Shown here: positions 17,842 to 26,410 of the stretch, piece by piece
Position numbering within the stretch: position 1 is the stretch's first letter
Layout of the letters: each line of letters starts with the position of its first letter
Source: Nakamurella flavida
GTDB lineage: Bacteria; Actinomycetota; Actinomycetes; Mycobacteriales; Nakamurellaceae
NCBI RefSeq assembly: GCF_030811475.1
Contig: NZ_JAUSQV010000001.1
Coordinates: forward strand, 3,855,001-3,919,000
Direction: 5' to 3'
Length of the DNA stretch: 64,000 nt
Notes under the pieces: model-generated
Told to the model about the DNA's origin: nothing
What the model saw: the letters and a program-made list of their open reading frames with translations, nothing else
Database searches by the model: none
Translations under genes and position numbers: made by a program

Positions 17842-19371
17842 GTGCGACAAGCTGCGGGCGACGAGGCGGCGCGGACGGGCGACCACGATCTCAAGACCTA
17901 CTTCCGCGCGGTGCGCAAGTACTGGTGGATCGTCGTCCTGGCGACGCTGATCGGCCTGGGGCTCTCGATCGCCGCGACCTTCCGTGCCCAACCGGAGTAC
18001 GAGAGCACCATCACCTGGTTCGTCTCCACCCCGACGGACGGCACCGGTACGGCGCTGCAGGCCGATCAGTACGCCCAACGTCGCGTCAACTCCTACGTCG
18101 GTGTGCTCGGCAGCGAGGCCCTGGCCGATCGGGTCCTGTCGAGCACCGGCATCACCGACATGACCCGCGCCCAGGTGCAGCGGTCCATCGCGGCCAGCGC
18201 CGATCTGAACACGGTGTTGCTCTCGGCCACCGTCACCGACACCTCCGACACCCGTTCACTACAGATCGCCGGCGCCGTCGCCGCTCAGCTGGGCGCCCTG
18301 GTCGACGACCTCGACAACAGCGGCAGCGCCGATGCGCCCAACGTCCAGCTCAACGTCATCTCCGGGCCGACGCTGAACCCGACTCCGGTGTCCCCCCGGC
18401 CGACGCTGAACATCGGGCTCGGTCTGCTCGTCGGCCTGGCCGCCGGTCTGGCGCTGGCCATCCTCCGGCAGGTGCTCGACACCACCGTCCGCTCGCCGCA
18501 GGTGCTGCGCGCCCTGACCAAGGCGCCGGTGCTCGGGGTGATCTCGTTCGACCGGGGCGCCCGCAAGTCGCCGCTCATCTCCGACTCGTCGGCCCGGTCA
18601 CTGCGGGCGGAGTCGTTCCGGCAGCTGCGCACCAACCTGCAGTTCGTGGACGTCCAGCAGCCGGTCCGGGTCCTGGTGGTCACCTCGTCCCTCGCCGGGG
18701 AGGGCAAGTCCTCCACAGCGGTCAACCTGGCGATGACTTTCTCCGACTCCGGTCAGCGCGTCCTGCTCATCGAGGCCGATCTCCGCCGCCCCCGGGTGGC
18801 CGACTACATGGGCCTGGAGCGGTCGGTCGGTCTGACGAACGTACTGCTCGGGCAGGTGTCGATCGACGACGTCCTACAGCCCTGGGGTCGTGGAGGGCTG
18901 ACCGTCCTGCCCAGCGGGACCATCCCGCCCAACCCGTCCGAGCTGCTCGGCAGCCCGTCGATGGCCGAGCTGCTGGATTCCCTCGCCGCCACCTTCGACA
19001 TGATCGTCATCGACACCCCGCCGTTGTTGCCGGTGACCGATGCCGCCGTCGCGGCCACCCGGTCCGACGGTGCGGTACTGGTCGTCCGCCACGGCAAGAC
19101 CAGCAGGAACGACATCGCCACCGCGCTGCGGTCCCTGGACGCGGTCGGGGCGCGCTTCCTCGGGACGATCCTGACGATGGCGCCGACCCGCGGGGCGGAC
19201 CGGTACGGCTCCTCGGGGTACGGGTACTACGAGGACAAGCCGCGCCGCCGCGACCGGGCCGCGGGGGCCGCCGTCGCCGAGCTGCCCCCCGGCGACGAGC
19301 CGCAGGCCCCCCAGGCTCCGTCGACCGCGACCGGCCGACGGGACGTGCCCGCGCCGGTCCCGGAGTCCTGA
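17842..19371 (+). CDS. Wzz-type co-polymerase fused to BY-kinase (CpsC-CpsD type)
   Basis: A 509-aa inner-membrane protein. It starts at GTG 17842 behind a purine-rich GGGGGACGGGGG. The N-terminal Wzz part has TM1 at about 27-47 and TM2 at about 193-212, with an extracytoplasmic loop between. The C-terminal bacterial tyrosine kinase has Walker A SLAGEGKSST (about 282-291), Walker A' VLLIEADLRRP (about 310-320), Walker B MIVIDTPP (about 388-395) and a tyrosine cluster RYGSSGYGYYED (about 454-465) for autophosphorylation. The tail after it is Pro/Ala-rich. Known homologues control polysaccharide chain length by phosphorylation cycles. The phosphatase gene lies convergently 32 bp away and is the obvious partner. 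Confidence 0.93.
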   Translation: MRQAAGDEAARTGDHDLKTYFRAVRKYWWIVVLATLIGLGLSIAATFRAQPEYESTITWFVSTPTDGTGTALQADQYAQRRVNSYVGVLGSEALADRVLSSTGITDMTRAQVQRSIAASADLNTVLLSATVTDTSDTRSLQIAGAVAAQLGALVDDLDNSGSADAPNVQLNVISGPTLNPTPVSPRPTLNIGLGLLVGLAAGLALAILRQVLDTTVRSPQVLRALTKAPVLGVISFDRGARKSPLISDSSARSLRAESFRQLRTNLQFVDVQQPVRVLVVTSSLAGEGKSSTAVNLAMTFSDSGQRVLLIEADLRRPRVADYMGLERSVGLTNVLLGQVSIDDVLQPWGRGGLTVLPSGTIPPNPSELLGSPSMAELLDSLAATFDMIVIDTPPLLPVTDAAVAATRSDGAVLVVRHGKTSRNDIATALRSLDAVGARFLGTILTMAPTRGADRYGSSGYGYYEDKPRRRDRAAGAAVAELPPGDEPQAPQAPSTATGRRDVPAPVPES

Positions 19372-19403
19372 GCCGGGAGCACGTGTCCGGGCCGTGCCCG
19401 GAG

Positions 19404-20021
19404 TCAGTCGTGGACGACCCGGGCGGGTCCGAGCCCGACCGGGAGCACGATCGCCGCCACGGCGGTCGCGATCTCGTCGGCACACCGGCGGAACGCCTCG
19501 ATGGGCAGTCCGATCGGATCCTTCAGATCGTCCTCGTCGCCGGTGGCCGCGGGGACGTCGCTCCGGGCGAGCAGGGCCTCCGCGACCAGGCTGCGACCGG
19601 CCCGCTCCGGGCTCATCGGACCCATCGGGGGCACCGCCGCGGCGAGGCGGGCGAACTGGAACAGCGTGAAGGTGCGCTTGATGGTGCGCGGGGCCAGCTG
19701 GACCGCAGCGGCCCGATGGGCCCGGGTCGCCGTGAGCACCAGATCGGACTCCTCGAGCATCTCCCGGCTCAGCGGGCGGGAGGCGAACCCGTCCACATCG
19801 ATGCCCCGCTCCTGCAGGGTCTGGGCCGCCATTGCGTGCATGGGCAGGGCGTCGAAGCCCTGCACGCCGCCGGAGGTGATCTCCCAGGCCGGGGCGCCAC
19901 CGGGCCGGGTCACCGCTGCGCGGAGGAGTCGTTCTCCCATGGGTGAACGGCACAGGTTGGCCGTGCAGACCATGAGCACGCGGAACGGCGGGTCGACGGC
20001 AACGCCAGGGGGTACGGACAC
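19404..20021 (-). CDS. Low-molecular-weight protein tyrosine phosphatase (Wzb-like)
   Basis: A 205-aa cytosolic phosphatase, somewhat longer than the usual 150-170. It starts at GTG 20021 with GGAAGGA in front. The P-loop is Cys19-TANLC-Arg25-S (C-X5-R). The general acid Asp is expected in the DLKDPIGLP motif near residue 170. Between them lie SGGVQGFDALPMHAMA and the stretch FASRPLSREMLEESDLVL, typical of the family. The protein probably dephosphorylates the tyrosine tail of the BY-kinase encoded convergently 32 bp away. An arginine phosphatase or arsenate reductase-like role is a weaker alternative. Confidence 0.9.
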   Translation of the reverse strand: MSVPPGVAVDPPFRVLMVCTANLCRSPMGERLLRAAVTRPGGAPAWEITSGGVQGFDALPMHAMAAQTLQERGIDVDGFASRPLSREMLEESDLVLTATRAHRAAAVQLAPRTIKRTFTLFQFARLAAAVPPMGPMSPERAGRSLVAEALLARSDVPAATGDEDDLKDPIGLPIEAFRRCADEIATAVAAIVLPVGLGPARVVHD

Positions 20022-20331
20022 GGGTTCATCCTTCCAGGGTTGGGGGGCGGCTCCGGGATCCCGGGTGGGGGCCGGTCATCGCCGGACGATGCCGCGCCGG
20101 TGCGGAGGCCCACGACCTCTGCTGCGTCCGGGCGCTTCCCGACGGAGCGGCAAGCCGTCCTGTCGCAACGAAGCCTGATCACTCGCTGTTCATCAACCCC
20201 GGTGATTCTTGACGAGCTGACCTCTTCCGGGGCGATCGTGATGCCGCTGTGACCCTGACGGGTGAATACTGATCCCGCCGGGGGGTGACGCAGTGTGCTG
20301 CCCCCGAGTGCTCAGTCGGAGGTCGCCCGTC
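20022..20331. promoter_or_regulatory. Divergent intergenic region, phosphatase and second exoprotein
   Basis: Holds the promoters of the leftward phosphatase and the rightward exoprotein. Notable words are the near-palindrome ATCAACCCCGGTGAT (20192-20206) and GTGACCCTGACGGGTGAATA (20249-20268). The latter shares its GGGTGA half with sites at 4589, 7724 and 24365. CGGAGGTC before 20332 is the ribosome binding site. No gene is visible. Confidence 0.4.
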
Positions 20332-23300
20332 ATGTCCACCCATCACCTGAATCCGGCGGTCGCCCTCCGGGACGCGCGGAAGTCCAGGACCCTTCGGCGC
20401 GGTTACGCCGTCCTGGTGATGGCGACTCTGGGAATCGCCGGATTGACGGCACCGACGGCGTCGGCCGCGGCCGTCCCGGCCAGCCCGGGCTCGGGGATGC
20501 TGGCGGCTCCCGCCGTCCAGGCGGTCGCCGCGGCTCCGGTGGCGCAGACGGGGGTGAGCGCGGACGCCCTGCCGACCGCCCAGATCGACGGAGTGGTGTG
20601 GTCGCAGGCCGTGGTCGGCAACCGGGTCTTCGCGGGTGGTGATTTCGACACGATCCGGCCGGCAGGAAGCGCGGCCGGCGTGAACGCCGCGGGCCGCGGG
20701 AACATCGCCGTGTACGACATCACCACCGGGGCGCCGGTCTCGTTGCCCACGAACCCCACGGTGAACGGTGAGGTCAACGCCGTGGCCGCCTCACCGGACG
20801 GATCGCGGATCTACGTGGGTGGGGTGTTCCTGACGGCGAACGGGATCGCCCGTGACCGCATCGCGGCCTTCGACTCCACCACCGGCGCGCTGATCACCAG
20901 CTTCCAGGCGGGGGTCGGCGGTGTCGTGGAGTCCATCGTGGCCACCGACACCACCGTGTACGTCGGCGGGAAGTTCACCTCCGCGAAGGGCAGCACGCGT
21001 GTCCGGTTGGCCGCCTTCCGGGCGAGCGACGGAATGCTGCTCAACTGGGCGCCGCAGGCCGACTACACCGTCAACGCACTGGCGCTGACCCCGTCGCGCT
21101 CCTCGGTGATCGTGGGCGGCGCCTTCCAGAACGTCAGCGGCACGCCTGCGTACGGGCTCGCGTCGGTGGACGCGGCCAGCGGTGCGGTCAAGCCCTGGGC
21201 CGCGAATGCGGTGGTCCGGAACGCGGGGACCACCGCGGCGATCCTGAGCCTGGTCAGTGACGGCACGTCCATCTTCGGTTCCGGGTACGTCTTCGGAGGA
21301 GGCGGCAATCTCGAGGGCTCCTTCGCGGCCGAGCCGGAGACCGGACAGATCCGCTGGATCGAGGACTGCCACGGCGACACCTACTCCACGTTCCCGATGG
21401 GGGGCGTCCTGTACGCCGCCGGACACCCGCACGCCTGCAACAACATCGGTGGGTATCCGGAGGTGACGCCGCGCGTCGAGCACAAGGCCGTCGCGTTCAC
21501 CACCGAGGCCACCGGCACCGTGCAGCCGAACTCGGTGGGCAACTACGCGAGCTTCACCGGTCAGCCTGCGCCGACCCTGCTGAACTGGTTCCCCGACCTG
21601 ACCAACGGCGGGTTCACCCCCTCGAACCAGGCGGCGTGGAGCGTGACCGGCAACGGCCAGTTCCTCTCCATGGGTGGGGAGTTCACGACGGTGAACGGCA
21701 TCGCCCAGCAGGGGCTCGTCCGGTTCGCCGCGCGGGGGGCTGCGCCCAACAAGGAGGGCCCGCGGGTCACCGGCGCCCAGACCGCCGCGACCCTGTCCTC
21801 GCCGGCTGCCGGAACCATCCGGGTGGGCTGGCGGGCCAACTGGGACCGCGACGACACCCGGTTGACCTACCAGGTGTTGCGCGACCGCACCCCGATCTTC
21901 ACCACGACGATCGACTCGACGTTCTGGGACAGGCCCTACCTGAGCTACACCGATCCGAACCGCACGCCGGGGGTCAACCACACCTACCGGATCCGGGTGG
22001 TAGACCCGTCGGGCAACGAGTACACGGGCGACTCCGCCGTGGGGGCGGCCTCGGCGACGTCGGCCACCGGCGCCTCCGCCGATCGGGTCCGCGCCGACGG
22101 TGCGACGCTGTTCTGGCGGTTGAACGAGGCCGCCGGAACCCAGGCCGCGAACAGCTCGGCCCGATCGGATGCGCTGGGCGGACCGAACGGGGTGGTGGGC
22201 ACCGGGGTCACCCGCGGGACGTCCGGCGCGGTCGCCGGAGATACGGCGTCCAGCCTGAACGGCACCGCGGCAGCCACGGTGACCGCGCCGACCGGTGTGT
22301 ACGGGCCGCAGCAGTACAGCCAGCAGATCTGGTTCCGGACCACCTCGACCACGGGTGGGCAGCTGCTCGGCTTCGGCAACGCGGCCACCGGCACCTCGAC
22401 GGTGAACGACCGCTCCCTGTTCCTGGCCGCGGACGGCAAGCTCTACTACGCCGTCTACAACGGCGGGTACCGGACCGTCAGCGGGTCCCGCGCGTACAAC
22501 GACGGACAGTGGCATCAGGCCACCGCGACGCTGTCGCCGCAGGGCATGCAGCTCTACGTCGACGGGGTGCGGGTGGCGAACCGGACCGACGTCACCACCG
22601 GCTGGAACACCTTCGGGTACTGGCGGGTGGGTGCCGACCGGTTGAACGGCTACACCGCGAATCCCGGGTCGGCGGCCATCACCGCCGCGGTGGACGAGGT
22701 GGCGATCTACCCGACCGCGCTGACCGCGCAGCAGATCGCCGCCCAGTTCTCCGGTGAGCCGCAGCCCCCGGTCAACGTGGCGCCGACGGCCGCGTTCACC
22801 TCGTCGGTGTCCGGGCTGACGGCATCGGTGGACGGCACGACGTCGACCGACGCGGACGGCACGATCGCGTCGTACGCCTGGACCTTCGGGGACGGGGCCA
22901 CCGCGACGGGTGTCACCGCGAGTCGCACCTACGCGAGCGCCGGCAGCTACCCGGTCACCCTCACCGTCACCGATGACAAGGGCGCCACCGGGACCCGGAC
23001 GGCGACGGTGACGGTCACCGCACCGGCGAATGCCGATCTGGTCCGGGACACCTTCGGCCGGACGGTGTCCGGTTCGCTGGGCGCACCGGAGGCGGGCGGT
23101 CCGTACAGCCTGCGCGGGGCGGCGTCGGCGTTCTCCGTCGACGGGAACGCCGCCCGGCTGCGCATCGAGGCCGCCGGCGGATCACCGACGGCCAACCTCG
23201 CCGGGGTGTCGGCGACCGATGTGGACGCCACCGTCGACATCGCCGTCGACCGGGTCCCCAACGGCAGCGGTCTGTACGTGTCGCTGGACGCCCGCAAGAC

Positions 23301-23664
23301 CGGGACCTCCGCGTTCACCGCCTACCGGGCGAAGGTCCGGTACGCCGCCGGGGTCCCTCAGCTGACCCTGGTCCGGGTCGTCGGCAACGCCGAGACCACC
23401 CTGGCCACCCAGAACCTGCCCGCCGTCGCGCCGGGCAGCTGGCTGCGGGTGCGACTGGTGGCGAACGGGACGGCTCCGACGACCGTCGGCGCCAAGGCCT
23501 GGCCGGTGACCGGGACGGAGCCGACGGCCTTCCTGACCGTGCAGGACTCGACGGCCGCGCTGCAGCAGCCCGGTGGGATCGGGGTGGTGACCTATCTGTC
23601 GAGTTCGGCCACCACGGTGCCTCTGGTGGTCGGTCTGGACAACCTCGCCGCCCGCCGTCCATGA
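20332..23664 (+). CDS. Second giant exoprotein: beta-propeller, FN3-like, LamG, PKD
   Basis: A 1110-aa secreted paralogue of the 8999 protein. ATG 20332 lies 10 bases after GGAGG; upstream in-frame codons lack a site. Signal peptide about 1-47 (basic KSRTLRRGY, hydrophobic core, cleavage near TASA-AA). Propeller about 77-470 carries the same VDGVVWSQAVVGNRVFAGGDF start and the EDCHGDTYS/HPHAC motif (Cys346, His347, His365, His367, Cys369). An FN3-like part (473-575) is followed by only one LamG (583-806) and one PKD (815-898). The C-terminal module of about 205 aa aligns with that of the first protein along its length. It lacks an anchor. Likely a shorter adhesin or matrix protein of the same system; activity unknown. 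Confidence 0.9.
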   Translation: MSTHHLNPAVALRDARKSRTLRRGYAVLVMATLGIAGLTAPTASAAAVPASPGSGMLAAPAVQAVAAAPVAQTGVSADALPTAQIDGVVWSQAVVGNRVFAGGDFDTIRPAGSAAGVNAAGRGNIAVYDITTGAPVSLPTNPTVNGEVNAVAASPDGSRIYVGGVFLTANGIARDRIAAFDSTTGALITSFQAGVGGVVESIVATDTTVYVGGKFTSAKGSTRVRLAAFRASDGMLLNWAPQADYTVNALALTPSRSSVIVGGAFQNVSGTPAYGLASVDAASGAVKPWAANAVVRNAGTTAAILSLVSDGTSIFGSGYVFGGGGNLEGSFAAEPETGQIRWIEDCHGDTYSTFPMGGVLYAAGHPHACNNIGGYPEVTPRVEHKAVAFTTEATGTVQPNSVGNYASFTGQPAPTLLNWFPDLTNGGFTPSNQAAWSVTGNGQFLSMGGEFTTVNGIAQQGLVRFAARGAAPNKEGPRVTGAQTAATLSSPAAGTIRVGWRANWDRDDTRLTYQVLRDRTPIFTTTIDSTFWDRPYLSYTDPNRTPGVNHTYRIRVVDPSGNEYTGDSAVGAASATSATGASADRVRADGATLFWRLNEAAGTQAANSSARSDALGGPNGVVGTGVTRGTSGAVAGDTASSLNGTAAATVTAPTGVYGPQQYSQQIWFRTTSTTGGQLLGFGNAATGTSTVNDRSLFLAADGKLYYAVYNGGYRTVSGSRAYNDGQWHQATATLSPQGMQLYVDGVRVANRTDVTTGWNTFGYWRVGADRLNGYTANPGSAAITAAVDEVAIYPTALTAQQIAAQFSGEPQPPVNVAPTAAFTSSVSGLTASVDGTTSTDADGTIASYAWTFGDGATATGVTASRTYASAGSYPVTLTVTDDKGATGTRTATVTVTAPANADLVRDTFGRTVSGSLGAPEAGGPYSLRGAASAFSVDGNAARLRIEAAGGSPTANLAGVSATDVDATVDIAVDRVPNGSGLYVSLDARKTGTSAFTAYRAKVRYAAGVPQLTLVRVVGNAETTLATQNLPAVAPGSWLRVRLVANGTAPTTVGAKAWPVTGTEPTAFLTVQDSTAALQQPGGIGVVTYLSSSATTVPLVVGLDNLAARRP

Positions 23665-23700
23665 GGATCCGGCATTCGGAACGTGGGCAACGGCACGGAG

Positions 23701-23719
23701 AGTGACCTCGAACGGGCGA
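23701..23719. promoter_or_regulatory. Candidate operator upstream of the cytidylyltransferase gene
   Basis: AGTGACCTCGAACGGGCGA, 156 to 174 bases before the start at 23875, resembles the segment at 3091-3109 on the same strand. A locally AT-richer stretch follows (GAGAAAAGCGC, then CTACTATCAGAGA around 23767-23781) that could contain the promoter. Confidence 0.3.
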
Positions 23720-23874
23720 GATCTGTCGCTCTGCGGTGAGAAAAGCGCCCGTTCGGGGCTCATTCGGCTACTATCAGAGACGATCACCGCAGGGGGATGG
23801 GGGTCCCCGACGCGGTGGACGGACACGGTCCGCCACCGCAGTCACCTGCTCGAGAAGTACCTGGAGGGGAATCC

Positions 23875-24330
23875 ATGCCTGTTCGTATCGGTTACGCGCC
23901 GGGCGCCTACGACCTGTTCCACGTGGGGCACCTGAACATCCTTCGTCACGCGAAGGCGCACTGCGACTACCTGATCGCCGGCGTCGTGTCCGACGAGATG
24001 TGCGAGCTCACCAAGGGCCGTCGCCCGGTGATCCCCCTGGCCGAACGCATGGAGATCGTCCGGCACATCTCCTACGTCGACGAGGCCGTCGCCGAGGTCG
24101 TCCCGGAGAAGCTGGACACCTGGCGGCAGGTCGGGTTCAACGTCCTGTTCAAGGGGGACGACTGGCGCGGCACGGCCAAGGGCGAGAAGTTGGAACGCGA
24201 CTTCGCCGAGGTCGGCGTGGAGATCGTCTACTTCCCGTACACGGTGCACACCTCCAGTTCGATGCTCCGCCGGGTGCTCACCGGTATGACGGCGGAGTCG
24301 GCTCCCGTCGCCATCGCCGCGTCGTCCTGA
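23875..24330 (+). CDS. TagD-like glycerol-3-phosphate cytidylyltransferase family protein
   Basis: A 151-aa cytosolic nucleotidyltransferase. The preferred start ATG 23875 is 4 bases behind GGAGGGGA; a 26-residue upstream extension is unlikely. Residues 5-24 carry the nucleotidyltransferase signature GYAPGAYDLFHVGHLNIL, with the HxGH motif at 16-19. Also visible are the core PLAERMEIVRHISYVDE and KGDDWRGT. The C-terminal HTSSSML replaces the classical RTxGISTT, so substrate binding may differ from true TagD. If TagD-like, it makes CDP-glycerol for teichoic-acid-like or glycerol-phosphate-modified polymer. Other members use ribitol or sugar phosphates. No CDP-glycerol phosphotransferase is in the window. 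Confidence 0.82.
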   Translation: MPVRIGYAPGAYDLFHVGHLNILRHAKAHCDYLIAGVVSDEMCELTKGRRPVIPLAERMEIVRHISYVDEAVAEVVPEKLDTWRQVGFNVLFKGDDWRGTAKGEKLERDFAEVGVEIVYFPYTVHTSSSMLRRVLTGMTAESAPVAIAASS

Positions 24331-24364
24331 CACCACCGTCGACGCCGTCCTCGACGCGACTTGC

Positions 24365-24377
24365 TCACGCTGGGTGA
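24365..24377. promoter_or_regulatory. TCAC-N3-GGGTGA site upstream of the initiating transferase
   Basis: TCACGCTGGGTGA lies about 240 bp before the gene at 24616 and is followed by ATCGG. It closely resembles TCACGTCTGGGTGATTTGG at 7724-7742. Part of the set of similar words in promoter regions of this block. Confidence 0.4.
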
Positions 24378-24615
24378 ATCGGCCTCCTCGGAAGGATGGC
24401 CGGCCCGACCGAGGGTTCCGCCGGACGGGGGGGCCGACTACGCTCAGCTGAACTGCACTCGTCGGAGTCCGGCCCATCGGGTGGGCCCGACAGAGTGACT
24501 CATCCACATCCGGGCCAGCGTGGCGCGCCGGGCCCGAGTCACAGAGGTTCCGTCTCTGCTCGGGGGAGCAGATGATCCGGCCACCAACGGTGGTCAGGGA
24601 GAGAAGGCACAGTCC

Positions 24616-26328
24616 ATGGCGTTCTCCTTGCGGTCCGGCGGTCGGGGGACCCGCCGATCGTCGCGGTCGCCGGTCGACCTGACCGGCGTCGAGAGGCCCT
24701 CGGTCGAGAAGGCCGCGGCGGTGCAGGACGATCCGGCCGGAGTGCCGGGCGCCCTGGCGTTCGATCTCCGCTACGCGACCCCGGACGGGGTGTCGGCGCC
24801 GTCGGATCGGCGGATGACCGACCTGCGGGCCGCCCGCCCCGTACGCGACCGCCGGCACCCGGGTCTGCGGGCCCGTCGGCCCGGTCGCCGCGCGTGGAGT
24901 CGTCGGTACGCCGCGCATCTGGCCCTGACCGACCTCTTCGCGCTCAGCTGGGCGGCCATCGGTGTGCACATGGTGCACCTGACCGCCGTGTCGGAGCGGG
25001 CCGCCGGGGAACCGGTCTACCTGCCCTTCCTCCTGATGACCCTCGGCCTGCTCGCACTGTGGCTGGTCGGGCTGACCGTCTCCGGCAGCCGTGACGTGCG
25101 GGTGATCGGCCACGGCCCGCTGGAGTACAAGCGCGTCGCCAACGCGACCCTGGCCGTCTTCGGCGCGGTGGCCATCGCGTCCTACCTGTTCAAGCTCGAA
25201 CTGCCGCGCAGTTACATGTTGATCATGATGCCGGCCGGGCTCGCGGCCCTGCTCACCTCCCGGTTCATCTGGCGGCGCTGGTTGCACGGTCGCCGGGACG
25301 CCGGCGAGGACATGGCGAAGGTGCTCGCCGTGGGCAACGCGGCGACCGTCCGGGACCTGATCCGGGATCTGCGCCGCGCGCCGCGGGCCGGGTACGAGAT
25401 CGTCGGTGCCTGCGTGCGCCACCAGCCCGGGGTCCCCGAGGTCGACGGCGTGGACACCGGTTTCATCGACGGGGTGCCGATCCTGGGCAACCTGGACGAG
25501 GTCGCGGACGTCGTCCGCAGCTCCGGGGTGGACACGGTGGCCATCACCTCGACCGCGTCCTTCGGCGCGGCCGCGGTGCGCCGGCTGAGCTGGGAGCTCG
25601 AGGACAGCGACGCCGATCTCATCCTCGCCCCGGCGCTGACCGACATCGCCGGGCCGCGCATCCACACGCAGCCGGTCGCCGGTCTCCCGCTCATCCACGT
25701 CGACCGGCCGACCTACCGCGGGGCCAACCGGTTCCTCAAGAAGTCCTTCGACATGGTCGGCACGAGCTTGCTGATCCTGCTGGCGTCCCCCGTGCTGCTG
25801 GGGGTGGCCCTGGCCGTCAAGTTCTCCAGCCCCGGTCCGGTGTTCTTCCTGCAGGAACGGGTGGGCATCAACGGCTCCCGGTTCCGGATGATCAAGTTCC
25901 GGTCGATGGTGGTGGACGCGGAGGACCGGCTGGCCGCGCTGAAGAACGAGGACCGGGACGCCGGCAACGCCGTCCTCTTCAAGATCAAGAACGATCCGCG
26001 GATCACCGGGGTCGGCCGATTCATCCGGCGGTTCAGCCTGGACGAGCTGCCCCAGCTGTTCAACGTGCTCAAGGGCGACATGAGCCTGGTCGGCCCACGG
26101 CCGCCGCTGTCCGCCGAGGTCGAGATGTACGAGATCGAGGCGCGGCGGCGACTCCTGGTCAAGCCGGGGATCACCGGTCTGTGGCAGGTGTCCGGGCGAT
26201 CGGACCTCACCTGGGACGAGTCGGTCCGGCTCGACGTCTACTACGTGGAGAACTGGTCCATCACCGCCGACCTGGTCATCCTGTGGAAGACCGCGAAGGC
26301 CACCGTCTCCTCGGCCGGGGCCTACTGA
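24616..26328 (+). CDS. Undecaprenyl-phosphate phosphosugar transferase (WbaP/CpsE type)
   Basis: A 570-aa polyprenyl-phosphate sugar-1-phosphate transferase that starts repeat-unit assembly on the inner membrane. The ATG at 24616 follows GGGAGAGAAGG. A basic N-terminal 95 residues leads to four hydrophobic segments (about 99-230). A cytosolic Rossmann-like CoA-binding part follows (about 230-370, KVLAVGNAATVRDLIRDLRR). The catalytic domain has a re-entrant hydrophobic helix (about 380-410), then QERVGINGSRFRMIKFRSM, DELPQLFNVLKGDMSLVGPR and KPGITGLWQVSGRS. The DE in DELPQ and the Arg-rich motifs are the usual catalytic/phosphate residues. The donor is typically UDP-glucose or UDP-galactose. 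It is the last gene of the envelope block. Confidence 0.95.
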   Translation: MAFSLRSGGRGTRRSSRSPVDLTGVERPSVEKAAAVQDDPAGVPGALAFDLRYATPDGVSAPSDRRMTDLRAARPVRDRRHPGLRARRPGRRAWSRRYAAHLALTDLFALSWAAIGVHMVHLTAVSERAAGEPVYLPFLLMTLGLLALWLVGLTVSGSRDVRVIGHGPLEYKRVANATLAVFGAVAIASYLFKLELPRSYMLIMMPAGLAALLTSRFIWRRWLHGRRDAGEDMAKVLAVGNAATVRDLIRDLRRAPRAGYEIVGACVRHQPGVPEVDGVDTGFIDGVPILGNLDEVADVVRSSGVDTVAITSTASFGAAAVRRLSWELEDSDADLILAPALTDIAGPRIHTQPVAGLPLIHVDRPTYRGANRFLKKSFDMVGTSLLILLASPVLLGVALAVKFSSPGPVFFLQERVGINGSRFRMIKFRSMVVDAEDRLAALKNEDRDAGNAVLFKIKNDPRITGVGRFIRRFSLDELPQLFNVLKGDMSLVGPRPPLSAEVEMYEIEARRRLLVKPGITGLWQVSGRSDLTWDESVRLDVYYVENWSITADLVILWKTAKATVSSAGAY

Positions 26329-26410
26329 CCCGGTCGCCACGTCCGCCCGCCGGACCGCGCACGGGGCCTCGACCCGCGCGGAGCGTGGCCGACCCGGTGT
26401 GCGGTCCCGT

